From contig JAJZQH010000001.1 in NCBI GenBank assembly GCA_021810905.1, forward strand, positions 186,001 through 250,000: DNA of 64,000 nt. The letters are read 5' to 3'. Shown piece after piece: positions 17,567 through 25,872 of the stretch (position 1 is its first letter; every line of letters begins with the position of its first letter). Under the pieces are notes generated by a model that saw only the letters and a list, made by a program, of their open reading frames with translations, searched no databases and was not told the origin of the DNA. The translations under genes and the position numbers were made by a program. Source of the stretch: a bacterium. Lineage in GTDB: Bacteria; UBA10199; 2-02-FULL-44-16; JAAZCA01.

Positions 17567-19240
17567 ATGAAGATCGTAGAGTGCGTGCCCAATTTCAGCG
17601 AGGGCAGAGATTGCACTGTCATAGAGAGCATAGCTTCCGCCATTCGAGGCGTTTCCGGAGTATCTTTGCTGGACGTGGACCCGGGAAAGGCTACAAACCG
17701 CACTGTTTATACATTTGCCGGTTCTCCTGACGACGTCCTCGAAGCGGCGTATCAGGCGATCAAAACAGGTTCTGAGTTGATAGACATGCGGCGGCATAAA
17801 GGCGAACACGCACGCCAGGGTGCGTGTGACGTATGCCCGTTCGTCCCCATTGCCGGGGTGAGCATGGCTGAATGCGTGGAGCTCGCGAAAAAACTCGGCG
17901 AACGAGTGGGGCTTAAGCTCGGCATCCCGGTCTATCTCTACGCCGAGGCGGCGACCAACCCGTCGCGCCGGCGCCTCCCGGACATACGCGCGGGAGAATA
18001 CGAAGCTCTCAGAGAGAAGCTGACCAGACCGGAGTGGAAGCCGGACTTCGGTCCCGCCGAATTCAACGCAAAATCCGGTGCGACGGTCATCGGCGCGCGC
18101 CCATTTCTCATAGCCTACAACGTCAACCTCAACAGCCGCAGCGTGCGCCTGGCCAAGGAGATCGCCTTCTCCATCCGGGAGAGCGGGAGGATCAAGCGCG
18201 ATTCGTCGGGCAACAAGATCGTGGGACCCGACGGCGTGGCAGAGCGCGTACCCGGACTCTTCACGGACGTGCAGGCGAGGGGATGGATCATTCCTGAGTA
18301 CGGCCGCGCTCAGGTTACGATCAACATCCTCAACATTGAAAAGGCCCCGCTGCACGAGGTCTTTGATGCGTGCTGCAGGCTCGCCGACAAGATGGGGTGC
18401 CGCGTCACTGGAAGTGAAATAGTGGGCATGGTCCCCAGGCGAGTGCTCATCGACGCGGGACTGCACTTTCTCAAAAAACAGGGTTCGAGCGCCGGCGTAT
18501 CGGAGGATGAGATCATCCGCACTGCCGTGCAGTCCCTGGGGCTTTGCGACGTCACCCACTTCGATCCTATGAAAAAAATAATAGAAGAGAGTTTTGTACA
18601 ATCCACGCCTCTTGCATCGATGAGCGTCCGTGCGTTTGTGAACGAACTGGCCTCCGACTCCCCTGCCCCTGGCGGCGGGTCGGTTGCGGCGCTCGCGGGC
18701 GCGCTCAGCGCGGGGCTCGCGTCGATGGTTGCAGCGCTCACGTTTGAGAAAAAGGGCCTGGAGGCGTTACGTCCCGAGATGGAAAAAATCGGCGTGACGG
18801 CGCAGGAGTCGATGCGCGGACAAATCGCGGCAATAGACAGCGACACCGCCGCATTCAATAAAGTGATGGAAGCGTTTGCCATGCCCAAAGAGACCGGCGA
18901 ACAGAAGAAGGCGCGGAAGACGGCGATCGAAGAGGCAAATAAGGGCGCCACTCTGGAACCGCTGGCAACTCTTGAACGGACGATTCCGGCGCTCGAATGC
19001 GCTTTGGCCGCCGCAGAACGTGGCAACCCGAATTCGCTCTCTGATGCAGGCGTGGCGGGCCTCATGGGACGTGCGGCGGCCATGGGCGCCTATTATAATA
19101 TCCTGATAAATCTTGCCGGAATCAAAGAAGCCTCCTGGAAAAAAGAGATCCGCACGAAAGCCGATGAGCTGCTCGCCAGGGCCGAGCAAAAGGCCGCAAA
19201 AATCGAAAGATTGCTGATCGAAAAACTGCGCTCCGAATAA
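17567..19240 (+). CDS. ftcD: Bifunctional glutamate formimidoyltransferase / formimidoyltetrahydrofolate cyclodeaminase
   Basis: Last steps of histidine degradation: it moves the formimino group from N-formimino-glutamate to tetrahydrofolate, then cyclises this to methenyl-THF with release of ammonia. 557 residues with both domains fused, as in the animal FTCD. The transferase domain runs from MKIVECVPNFSEG to about 325, with the active-site His at about 81 (KGEHARQGACDVCPFVP). The cyclodeaminase runs from about 350 (SVRAFVNELASDSPAPGGGS) to the end, four-helix-bundle type. ATG 17567 follows GGGAG at 9 bases. The other hut genes lie on the opposite strand at 23.0 and 25.9 kb, so it is not in an operon with them. 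Confidence 0.95.
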   Translation: MKIVECVPNFSEGRDCTVIESIASAIRGVSGVSLLDVDPGKATNRTVYTFAGSPDDVLEAAYQAIKTGSELIDMRRHKGEHARQGACDVCPFVPIAGVSMAECVELAKKLGERVGLKLGIPVYLYAEAATNPSRRRLPDIRAGEYEALREKLTRPEWKPDFGPAEFNAKSGATVIGARPFLIAYNVNLNSRSVRLAKEIAFSIRESGRIKRDSSGNKIVGPDGVAERVPGLFTDVQARGWIIPEYGRAQVTINILNIEKAPLHEVFDACCRLADKMGCRVTGSEIVGMVPRRVLIDAGLHFLKKQGSSAGVSEDEIIRTAVQSLGLCDVTHFDPMKKIIEESFVQSTPLASMSVRAFVNELASDSPAPGGGSVAALAGALSAGLASMVAALTFEKKGLEALRPEMEKIGVTAQESMRGQIAAIDSDTAAFNKVMEAFAMPKETGEQKKARKTAIEEANKGATLEPLATLERTIPALECALAAAERGNPNSLSDAGVAGLMGRAAAMGAYYNILINLAGIKEASWKKEIRTKADELLARAEQKAAKIERLLIEKLRSE

Positions 19241-19328
19241 ACTCGGCCATTGTTTTTTTCACGCAACCTTTGTGGCGTCCTTCCGATAACTGCTATAGTC
19301 ATCATTACCGGTAAGCGAGGATCGTTGC

Positions 19329-20801
19329 ATGCCAGTGAGGATAAAAATAGGCGAGACTATATTTGCCGACCAATGGCGATTATCCGATCGCGTCTATACC
19401 TCCTTTGTTCGCATGGAGGCACTGGACCTTGTGCGTTCGGGCAGACTTGACGTCGCGCTCCTTCGTGAAATCATGCCGCTGGAAGATAAGCCTGACGAAA
19501 CCAGGATGGCCTTGATTGAAAGGGCTATTGATCAACATTATGGATTCAGAATGTTCTCTACGGGTGAATTCTACAGGCCGCGCTACGCCGCGGGCGTAAC
19601 GCAGAGAGAATCGATTTTTCAAAGAGTTTTCCCCAACTCCGAATTGGCGTATTCGCGGTTGGCCGAAGGAATCACTCAGGATTGGCCCGGCAGGGAAGGA
19701 ATGCCTCAGCACGGGCACCGCAAGGAGAAGTTTTTCAGCGGCACACTCATCCCTCCGGCGCCTGCAAGCGAGCCAGAGGAGTTCAATGCATTCCTGATAC
19801 AACGCGGTGTGACGATTTTCACGAACATGATGCAGCTGCGGATGTGGAGGATGTGGGATAATGTCCTCGTGCCGATCTTCTACAGAATAATGGGAAAAGA
19901 AATAGAGGAAGTATGTGAAGATCCGATCGCAACCAGAAAAACGGAAATCGATCGAAGGCATATGTGGTTCGTAGACATGGGTATGCTTGGCATCAGTCGT
20001 GCGCAGATCACAGAGTATTTTGCAGATCGCGAGCGTAAAGAAAAGACCGGTAATACCTCGATAAGGGCCGCCGCGTGGCTCAACAGCTTCATGCCTTCCA
20101 CGCCTGTGCCGATGGATGACACGGTCAGAATGCTGTCCGCAGCGCTGCTCGTCTATGAAATGCATCATATCCACAGGATCGCCCCGGATGCGGAAGGTGC
20201 GGATTACACCGGCCTGCTCACCCCATTCGCTGGAGACGCAAGCGCGATAGTTCAATTTATCAGGCTCGCCTCGCGTATCGAAGAGGACAGTATCGTATCA
20301 AGGGCTGAAAGGCTTTTGACCTGGCACGGCGAACCTTCCCATGAACTTGCGGCGTGGCTTATGGATGTTATCGAAAGGAGCGATGAACAGAGGTATAAGA
20401 GATTCTGTGAGAATGAATTTGCCACGGACGAAGATGGATTCGAGCGCAAGGTTTTGAGACTGCAGAATGCAGGCGTAGATATCAAGCCTCTGATGCGTGC
20501 GTTGAACCGTAAATTCAGAACAGGCGGAACGGGGCACGACAGGGGTGGGTCCACGCCGCACGGAAATCAAGGTCCTACCACGTCTTTTGGAGGAGAGGGT
20601 CGTTTCAGGCGCGTCGGCATTGGATTCACCGAGCTGATCGATGAGACGGCGGATGCCGCGCTGGAATCCGGCATAACCGCGTTCTGCACAACAACTGAGG
20701 CTGCAAACACCGCTTACGAGCTGACTGATGACCCGCATGACGAAATGTCAACAATAGCCGCGCCAGCCATACTGCCTGGCAATTTGACAATTCGCGCCTA
20801 A
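19329..20801 (+). CDS. Hypothetical protein, paralogue A
   Basis: 490 residues, family not recognised. It is predominantly helical and soluble, with no signal peptide or membrane segment. It is a diverged paralogue of the next gene. Shared blocks include MWDNVLVPIF here versus SWNNVLASLF, LLTPFA versus LLTPYA, and near the end LQNAGVDIKPLMRALNRKF versus MHTAGANVSPLLQAIARKF. After this last block comes a low-complexity Gly/Thr-rich tail. ATG 19329 is preceded by GAGG. The 88 bp to the next gene and the same strand suggest co-transcription. Confidence 0.72.
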   Translation: MPVRIKIGETIFADQWRLSDRVYTSFVRMEALDLVRSGRLDVALLREIMPLEDKPDETRMALIERAIDQHYGFRMFSTGEFYRPRYAAGVTQRESIFQRVFPNSELAYSRLAEGITQDWPGREGMPQHGHRKEKFFSGTLIPPAPASEPEEFNAFLIQRGVTIFTNMMQLRMWRMWDNVLVPIFYRIMGKEIEEVCEDPIATRKTEIDRRHMWFVDMGMLGISRAQITEYFADRERKEKTGNTSIRAAAWLNSFMPSTPVPMDDTVRMLSAALLVYEMHHIHRIAPDAEGADYTGLLTPFAGDASAIVQFIRLASRIEEDSIVSRAERLLTWHGEPSHELAAWLMDVIERSDEQRYKRFCENEFATDEDGFERKVLRLQNAGVDIKPLMRALNRKFRTGGTGHDRGGSTPHGNQGPTTSFGGEGRFRRVGIGFTELIDETADAALESGITAFCTTTEAANTAYELTDDPHDEMSTIAAPAILPGNLTIRA

Positions 20802-20888
20802 CCATTCGATCCCATCAATTTTTTACGCAACATCTCCGGACATCGATCGATAAGAGTACTGGCCGTCGTCTGAAAGGAATCGGCCAGT

Positions 20889-22403
20889 ATGCCAAGAATA
20901 GGTCCACACAAAATCGCCATCTGCGAAGGGGCGCGCGCTCTCGTAGAGAGCGGCACAATTGCGCGCGATGCCCTGCGATTCATCGAACTCGCGGAGGGCG
21001 GGAGCGACGGGGCGTACCAAATCGTACTGCGTTATATTTGTAATTCAGGCCCCACACGCGAGGAGCTCTCGCATTTCATCGAACTGCCGGCAAAGGCCGG
21101 GACGCACGACGCGCGCAGATTCTCTTCAACTCCGGGCAATCAATTCGGCGCTGCGTCGGCGCACGGGATTGACGACGGCGCCCCGTTCGATTCGGCAGAT
21201 ACCAGGTTTCAGCCTCACATAGCGGAACAAATTGCACTGGGCAGGGCGCGCAATCTGTCTCTCACCCCCCTCCCCTCCTCAACTTATTTCGAAAAACGCG
21301 TGTTTGACGAGATCGAATACAGCCGTGAGATGATCGCAGACCCTGCCAGGTGCAGCACGGTAGAAAGCAACGTGAGATCGGTCGCTGTCGCGAGACTCGC
21401 GCGAATCGCAATCGACTCTCTCATGGAAGACAACAGCACTCTTTTTATGCCTCCTCCGCCTTCATCGAAGGAGTTTGCAGCAGTGATGAGGGAAAAGCTG
21501 TCTGCAGATGAAAACGTGCTCGAGTCCTGGATGCAGTGGCCCTCATGGAACAATGTGCTCGCATCGCTATTCGTGGCTATGCTCTCGCGCGATCTGCCAC
21601 ATGGAAGATATCCTGCGGCGATAGACGAGAGGCGATCGAAGATTGCGCTGATGGAGAGCTGGTTCAAGGATCTCTCTGCACGAGGCATCACGCCGCATGC
21701 TATCGTCAATTGTACAGACATCGCGTTAAAGGCGCACAATGTTTTTGATCGAATTAGGGCTACTGCAGAGCTCAGACGATTCACGCACGAAGTCGACGAC
21801 GGCATCCTCAAGAAGCCCGAAGCCGCGGCCCTGCTGGCGTCCGATATAAACGTGCTGCACGGCATGGACCCTGAAATCAGCGGCCGGGATTTTCTCAGGC
21901 TGCTCACTCCATATGCGCCGCAGATGACCCTTCAATCGATAACTTCGGTCCTGAAAAGCAAAGGAATCAAGGCGCACAGGCTCACGGTCTATCGCGCTTA
22001 TCTGAAACTCTTCTGGCATGCGGCACAGCCTGCCGATCTTGCAGAAGCACTCGAATGGCTGATATCGCACAACAGGGTCTTCAAGGACCTGGACAAGCTT
22101 CTCCAGGACAGACTCGCCGTCAACTCGGATGCCCTTTTCGACAAGATCGAGAGGATGCACACTGCAGGCGCCAACGTCTCTCCTCTGCTCCAGGCCATCG
22201 CGCGAAAATTCCCGAACTCCGTGCGACGCGACACGAGTTTTAACCGGATGGAGGCGGCAAATGACGGCAGCACTCCGCCGCCTGATATGGAGACATCCAG
22301 CGCCTATCCCGCGGCTGATGAAGAAGCCTACGCGAGCGAGACCGTGCAACTCGATTTGCCGGGCATGGGATTAATTGGAAGCGGGATGAAGATCGCAAAA
22401 TAA
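20889..22403 (+). CDS. Hypothetical protein, paralogue B
   Basis: 504 residues, family not recognised. It is helical, lacks a signal peptide and is related to paralogue A over the C-terminal two thirds (see that entry). Residues about 70-150 are low-complexity and polar and do not align. The C-terminal block MHTAGANVSPLLQAIARKF is followed by an acidic, disordered-looking tail. ATG 20889 follows AAGGA at 12 bases. The tandem arrangement suggests a local duplication that has diverged strongly. Confidence 0.72.
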   Translation: MPRIGPHKIAICEGARALVESGTIARDALRFIELAEGGSDGAYQIVLRYICNSGPTREELSHFIELPAKAGTHDARRFSSTPGNQFGAASAHGIDDGAPFDSADTRFQPHIAEQIALGRARNLSLTPLPSSTYFEKRVFDEIEYSREMIADPARCSTVESNVRSVAVARLARIAIDSLMEDNSTLFMPPPPSSKEFAAVMREKLSADENVLESWMQWPSWNNVLASLFVAMLSRDLPHGRYPAAIDERRSKIALMESWFKDLSARGITPHAIVNCTDIALKAHNVFDRIRATAELRRFTHEVDDGILKKPEAAALLASDINVLHGMDPEISGRDFLRLLTPYAPQMTLQSITSVLKSKGIKAHRLTVYRAYLKLFWHAAQPADLAEALEWLISHNRVFKDLDKLLQDRLAVNSDALFDKIERMHTAGANVSPLLQAIARKFPNSVRRDTSFNRMEAANDGSTPPPDMETSSAYPAADEEAYASETVQLDLPGMGLIGSGMKIAK

Positions 22404-22444
22404 AATACCGGGTCAGTGGAGCTGAAGGGAGTGAGAGACTTAAT

Positions 22445-22861
22445 CTATACGATCAAATCCCACCGTTCCCTGTAACGCGACGCCGGAATGATCCCTGTTT
22501 GCTGATTATTCCTTGATGCACACAACCTGAGATTCACCGCACTTTTCGATCCAACATCCTGGTACGGAATTATATAAAAGGATTTCTCCGGTTCATAATA
22601 GGCTACTATGTAATCAACCTCATGCGAAGAGTATCTTACCCGCCCCTTTCGAGTAATCGAGTGAAGCACAATGTTGATCGTGGAACGTGCGGTCGCTCTT
22701 CCTATATATTTGACCTGTACTCGTTTAAACTCCCCGCACTTTGCCTCGACAATCAGATCGTAACGATAATCACCGAACGGTATCGCGACCTTAAAACCCC
22801 GCTTTACAAATTCGGATATCGCCAATGATTCAGCGATATCTCCCTTATCGCCGGTCTTCAT
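22445..22861 (-). CDS. Orphan PD-(D/E)XK-fold nuclease-like protein
   Basis: 138 residues. KGDIAESLAISEFVKRGF forms the N-terminal helix and carries the conserved Glu. GDYRYDLIVEA contains the catalytic Asp. FKRVQVKYIG provides a Q-x-K in place of (D/E)-x-K, as in the small PDDEXK_5 group of archaeal Holliday-resolvase-like and uncharacterised proteins. The target is unknown. ATG 22861 (MKTGDKGDIAE) has GGGG upstream. The frame continues upstream through tRNA-Ala, but that part is not coding. It has no methylase or toxin partner. Its placement directly beside a tRNA gene is a common site for small acquired genes. Confidence 0.72.
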   Translation of the reverse strand: MKTGDKGDIAESLAISEFVKRGFKVAIPFGDYRYDLIVEAKCGEFKRVQVKYIGRATARSTINIVLHSITRKGRVRYSSHEVDYIVAYYEPEKSFYIIPYQDVGSKSAVNLRLCASRNNQQTGIIPASRYRERWDLIV

Positions 22862-22894
22862 GCAGACCCCGCAAAAAAAAAGACATCGGGTCAG

Positions 22895-22967
22895 TGGAGC
22901 TGAGGGGAATCGAACCCCTGACCCCCACAATGCCATTGTGGTGCTCTCCCAGCTGAGCTACAGCCCC
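22895..22967 (-). tRNA. tRNA-Ala (GGC)
   Basis: 73 nt on the minus strand without encoded CCA. The acceptor pair is GGGGCTG/CAGCTCC with discriminator A. The anticodon loop ATGGCAT is closed by a CCACA/TGTGG-type stem, and the T-loop is GGTTCGATTCC. Anticodon GGC reads alanine GCC/GCU codons. Confidence 0.96.
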
Positions 22968-22992
22968 ACTAACCCGACGTCAAAAAAACCGC

Positions 22993-23026
22993 TTTCAGCT
23001 ATCAGCTCTCAGCCTTCAGCTCAAGG
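22993..23026. repeat. Heptad array, CAGCNNT type, single arm
   Basis: Reads CAGCTAT, CAGCTCT, CAGCCTT, CAGCTCA in 7-base steps between tRNA-Ala and the hutI stop. It uses the same vocabulary as the hairpin between rplL and rpoB (57312-57400), but here only one arm is present. Confidence 0.7.
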
Positions 23027-23046
23027 AGAAAATTGATCAATCACCG

Positions 23047-24279
23047 CTATCCTTGCGTCATTTTTCCGCCGATAACTACCATGCGCACGAAGGTTGCGCC
23101 GTATTTGTACAGCGGGAAATATTCATCCTGGCAATCAAGCATTATGAGGTCGGCTCGCTTGCCAACGGCAACGACGCCACGGTCGTTCAGGCCCAGGGCT
23201 GCGGCTGCATTTTTCGTGATCGCAGCGAGCGCGTCGTCGCAGGAAAGCCCCATCTGCGTGATTGCGATCGTCGCACAGAGCCAGAGGTCCAGCGACGGAT
23301 TGGTTCCCGGATTGTAATCAGTAGACAGGGCGACATTGAGCCCCAGATTGATCATCTTTCTCGTATCGGGATAGCGACCTCGTCCCGCAAAAAAACTCGC
23401 ACCCGGCAAAACCACTCCTACCACGCCCTTTGCGGCCATCGCGCGAATCCCTTTTTCAGACGTGTGATCGAGATGATCTGCGGAGAGCGCGCCGAGTTCC
23501 GCAGCGAGCTCTCCTCCTGCGCCGTCGCTGAATTGATCCACATGCAGATGGAGCCCGATGCCCATGATCTTGGCAGCTCCGGCGACCGCGAGCGCATCTT
23601 CCTTTGTAAATGCGCCCTGCTCCACGAATATATCGCACGCGCTCACTGCGCCCATGCGCGCCGCATCAGGGATCATCCTTGAAACCACGAGGTTCAGATA
23701 TTCGCCGCTGCGATCACGATAGTCGGGCGGCACGACGTGCGCCCCGAGCTGCGTGCCTACTATCGTCTGTGGGGCTAAGGCGCGCAGGCGCATTATCACA
23801 TCGGCGATCTTTGCCTCGGATTCCACATCAAGCCCATAGCCGGTCTTGATCTCGATCGTCGTTATACCGTGGGAAAGGGCCGTGCACGCGCGCATTGCAG
23901 CCGACTCCAGCAATTCCTCTGCACTCGCCGCACGCGTGGCAGTCACCGTGGACATGATGCCGCCGCCGGCTGCCGCAATTTCTTCATACGTCTTACCCTG
24001 AGAGCGCAGGTTAAACTCGTCCTGCCTGAAGCCCGCGTGAACCAGATGCGTGTGGCAGTCGATAAGGCCGGGCATCACAACTCCGCCCGCCGCGTCGATC
24101 ACCTGAGCAACTCCTCCCGCCTGTGGCAGCTCTTTATCGCGTCCGAGCCACGCGATGCGATCGCCCTCGATGCGCACGGCCGCCTTCTCGATGACGCCGA
24201 GCGCGCCGTCGCGGCCCGGTCCCGGCTCCATAGTAACGAGCCGGCCGATATTGGAGATGAGAAGTGAATTTTTTTCCAT
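23047..24279 (-). CDS. hutI: Imidazolonepropionase
   Basis: Third step of histidine degradation: it hydrolyses 4-imidazolone-5-propanoate to N-formimino-L-glutamate. 410-residue amidohydrolase. Metal ligands are visible as the HxH of DCHTHLVHAG, the His of LHLHVDQF and the Asp of STDYNPGTNPS; ADHLDHTSEKG is a family block. ATG 24279 has no strong Shine-Dalgarno, but the N-terminus (LLISNIGRLVT) fits homologues. Its product is the substrate of FtcD at 17.6 kb, and its substrate comes from HutU at 25.9 kb. The four-helix-bundle pair and the flavin reductase interrupt what could once have been a hut operon. Confidence 0.94.
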   Translation of the reverse strand: MEKNSLLISNIGRLVTMEPGPGRDGALGVIEKAAVRIEGDRIAWLGRDKELPQAGGVAQVIDAAGGVVMPGLIDCHTHLVHAGFRQDEFNLRSQGKTYEEIAAAGGGIMSTVTATRAASAEELLESAAMRACTALSHGITTIEIKTGYGLDVESEAKIADVIMRLRALAPQTIVGTQLGAHVVPPDYRDRSGEYLNLVVSRMIPDAARMGAVSACDIFVEQGAFTKEDALAVAGAAKIMGIGLHLHVDQFSDGAGGELAAELGALSADHLDHTSEKGIRAMAAKGVVGVVLPGASFFAGRGRYPDTRKMINLGLNVALSTDYNPGTNPSLDLWLCATIAITQMGLSCDDALAAITKNAAAALGLNDRGVVAVGKRADLIMLDCQDEYFPLYKYGATFVRMVVIGGKMTQG

Positions 24280-24360
24280 AGAGATGAAGGATACCGGGGT
24301 AATTCTACTACGGCAATTTAAAATTTTGAGAGGACTGCGCGGTATAGAAAAGGAAAATGC

Positions 24361-24424
24361 GAAACGAGCCGAAAGAGAACTGAAATCGGAAAACGGAAAA
24401 ACGGAATCCGAAAAACGAGAAAAG
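24361..24424. repeat. Degenerate CGGAAAA-type array, single arm
   Basis: Runs of CGGAAAA, CGGAAAAA, CGGAATC, CGAAAAA, CGAGAAA occur with roughly 7-base spacing, upstream of hutI and downstream of the minus-strand four-helix-bundle gene. No complementary arm. Less regular than the other arrays. Confidence 0.5.
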
Positions 24425-24446
24425 AGGGCCCTATGGGAGGGCCCCG
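24419..24446 (-). terminator. Terminator overlapping the stop of four-helix-bundle gene 1
   Basis: On the minus strand GGGCCCT and AGGGCCC pair across a 5-base loop, followed by CTCTTTTC. The stem includes the last codons and the TAG stop. The T-run is short, so efficiency is uncertain. Confidence 0.5.
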
Positions 24447-24766
24447 ATCATCACTGATGCCAGTCTGAGCTGTGATTTGTACGAGTCACGCTCTGTTCTC
24501 TTCATGATCCCGAATGCAAAGGCAAGATCCAGACAGGCCGCTACCTCGGCCATTGATCCCAGGCTCATTTCAAAAAACCGCCGCCGCTCGCCTGCTGACG
24601 ACCTCTTGGCGTTGCCCTCGGCCAACGTGAGCACGCTTGACGCCATGGCCCTGCGGAGTTGATCCGCGAGGTATCCATAACCCCTGGGCCATGTGGCCAC
24701 CCTCTTTGCAATCCCCTCTGCCGCTCGAATCAACTCTTGGTAAACCCTCAATCTTTCGTGATTCAT
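24431..24766 (-). CDS. Four-helix-bundle protein (23S rRNA intervening-sequence protein family), copy 1
   Basis: 111 residues. The sequence NHERLRVYQELIRAAEGIAK, then YLADQLRRAMASSVLTLAEG, then RRRFFEMSLGSMAEVAACLD matches the S23/IVS-type four-helix-bundle family, known from ORFs in 23S rRNA intervening sequences; a related fold serves as the Avd accessory protein of diversity-generating retroelements. Homopentamer formation and nucleic-acid binding are known for relatives; the function here is unknown. ATG 24766 has GGGGAGG six bases upstream. It is divergent from a second copy at 24850, about 65 percent identical by eye, across a near-perfect palindrome. Confidence 0.88.
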   Translation of the reverse strand: MNHERLRVYQELIRAAEGIAKRVATWPRGYGYLADQLRRAMASSVLTLAEGNAKRSSAGERRRFFEMSLGSMAEVAACLDLAFAFGIMKRTERDSYKSQLRLASVMIGALP

Positions 24767-24778
24767 GATTCCTCCCCG

Positions 24779-24837
24779 GTTTGATGGTTTTTGTTGCCCT
24801 CTCACCCGGGGCGGGAGGGCAACAAAAACCATCAAAC
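24779..24837. repeat. Perfect 23-bp inverted repeat between divergent four-helix-bundle genes
   Basis: Arms 24779-24801 and 24815-24837 are exact reverse complements (the left arm begins GTTTGATGG and ends GCCCTC), separated by 13 GC-rich bases. The symmetry continues imperfectly outward into both Shine-Dalgarno sequences. The whole 83-bp spacer between the two start codons is therefore palindromic. Each mRNA leader would fold, and both genes must be expressed from within or across it. Confidence 0.95.
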
Positions 24838-24849
24838 GCGGAGGTTTAT

Positions 24850-25185
24850 ATGCTTCACGAAAGACTGAGGGTTTACAAGGAGTCGGTTCAGTTGGCAGAG
24901 GGGCTGAGCAAAGAGGGTGCCACATGGCCCAGAGGATTCGGTTATCTTCTCGATCAGCTCCGCAGGGCCATGGCGTCCGTTGTGCTCAATACCGCCGAGG
25001 GCAACGCCAGGAAGTCCCGTTGCGAGCGACGGAGGTTTTTTGAAATAGCGAGGGCTTCTGTAGCCGAGGTAGCTGCCTGCCTGGATCTCGGGTGTGCATT
25101 CGGGATCATGAAGAGAGTTCAGACTGACTCGTACAAATCACAGCTCAGCCACGTCAGCAGGATGCTCTGGGGGCTCATCAGATGA
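24850..25185 (+). CDS. Four-helix-bundle protein (23S rRNA intervening-sequence protein family), copy 2
   Basis: 111 residues, divergent partner of the gene at 24431-24766. It keeps LHERLRVYKES, YLLDQLRRAMASVV, ERRRFFEIARASVAEVAACLD and TDSYKSQL. Differences are concentrated in helix 1 and the C-terminal tail. ATG 24850 (MLHERLRV) follows GGAGG six bases upstream; the frame is open from 24781 but the extension lies inside the palindrome. The two proteins could form a mixed assembly. No reverse transcriptase or variable repeat is present, so it is not a retroelement accessory gene here. Confidence 0.88.
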   Translation: MLHERLRVYKESVQLAEGLSKEGATWPRGFGYLLDQLRRAMASVVLNTAEGNARKSRCERRRFFEIARASVAEVAACLDLGCAFGIMKRVQTDSYKSQLSHVSRMLWGLIR

Positions 25186-25200
25186 GCCTCTCTCTCTCAA

Positions 25201-25310
25201 ACGTTCGCTCGATATCGTTCTTGTTCGCAGTTATTCGCTCTTACTCGCAGTTTCATCGCAATATCATCTGTCATCGCTTGTTTATTCGCTGTTGTCTGCT
25301 CGAATTTTTT
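25201..25310. repeat. Short tandem array with about 10-base TCGC period
   Basis: TCGTTCTTGT, TCGCAGTTAT, TCGCTCTTAC and TCGCAGTTTCA follow one another in 10-11 base steps, then decay. It sits between the convergent ends of the second four-helix-bundle gene and the flavin reductase gene. No complementary arm. Confidence 0.5.
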
Positions 25311-25321
25311 CACCTGCCCCA

Positions 25322-25858
25322 CTACGGCATCTTCGAGGCCATCCTGATCCTCTTTCCGTCGATCGTGAATACCCCCTTGCCGTGATGATGCAGCGTGCGC
25401 GGGCTTTTCTCGGCAGGATCGATCCAGGCCTTCACGACCTTCACGACGAAGAAGTTGTACTTTTCGGCGAGCCGCGCGTCCACGACCCTGCATTCGAGGT
25501 TCGCATAGCATTCGGCTATGAGCGGCGCGGCAACGAGCGAAGCAGGTACTCGCGTCAGGCGGAATTTTTCGAACTTGTCGATCTTGCGGCCCGTCGTGTT
25601 GCCGCAGCCGATCGCCTGCTTCGCGATTTTCGCCGTGGGTATGTTGATCACGCACTGCTTTGTAGCCTTCAGGATGTCGAACGTGTGATTGCGGTTCGAG
25701 ACGATGAGTCCCACGAGCGGAGGCTCGAAGTCGATCATCGTCTGCCACGTCATGGTCATGACGTTAGCCCGCCCCTTACGGGCCGTGGAGATCATGATCA
25801 CCGGCCCCGGCTCGAGCAACCGGTAAACTTCGGAGAGAGGAAAGGATCTTTTGGACAT
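25322..25858 (-). CDS. Flavin reductase-like / FMN-binding split-barrel protein
   Basis: 178 residues. The pattern EPGPVIMISTARKGRANVMTMTW, followed by FEPPLVGLIVSNRNHTFDIL and CVINIPTAKIAKQAIGCG, is typical of the flavin reductase domain (FMN-binding split beta-barrel) that supplies reduced flavin or acts as a flavoprotein oxidoreductase. The physiological partner is unknown. ATG 25858 has AGGGGG six bases upstream. It begins 14 bp after the hutU stop and is likely co-transcribed with it, though no role in histidine degradation is established for this family. Confidence 0.85.
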   Translation of the reverse strand: MSKRSFPLSEVYRLLEPGPVIMISTARKGRANVMTMTWQTMIDFEPPLVGLIVSNRNHTFDILKATKQCVINIPTAKIAKQAIGCGNTTGRKIDKFEKFRLTRVPASLVAAPLIAECYANLECRVVDARLAEKYNFFVVKVVKAWIDPAEKSPRTLHHHGKGVFTIDGKRIRMASKMP

Positions 25859-25872
25859 GACGCCCCCTGTCT

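Noticed and set aside
17525-18601. Minus-strand open frame of 358 codons
   Set aside because: Antisense of ftcD; ftcD has all family motifs, this frame has none.
24431-25185. Diversity-generating retroelement accessory (Avd) locus
   Set aside because: Four-helix-bundle fold matches, but there is no reverse transcriptase, template repeat or variable repeat nearby.
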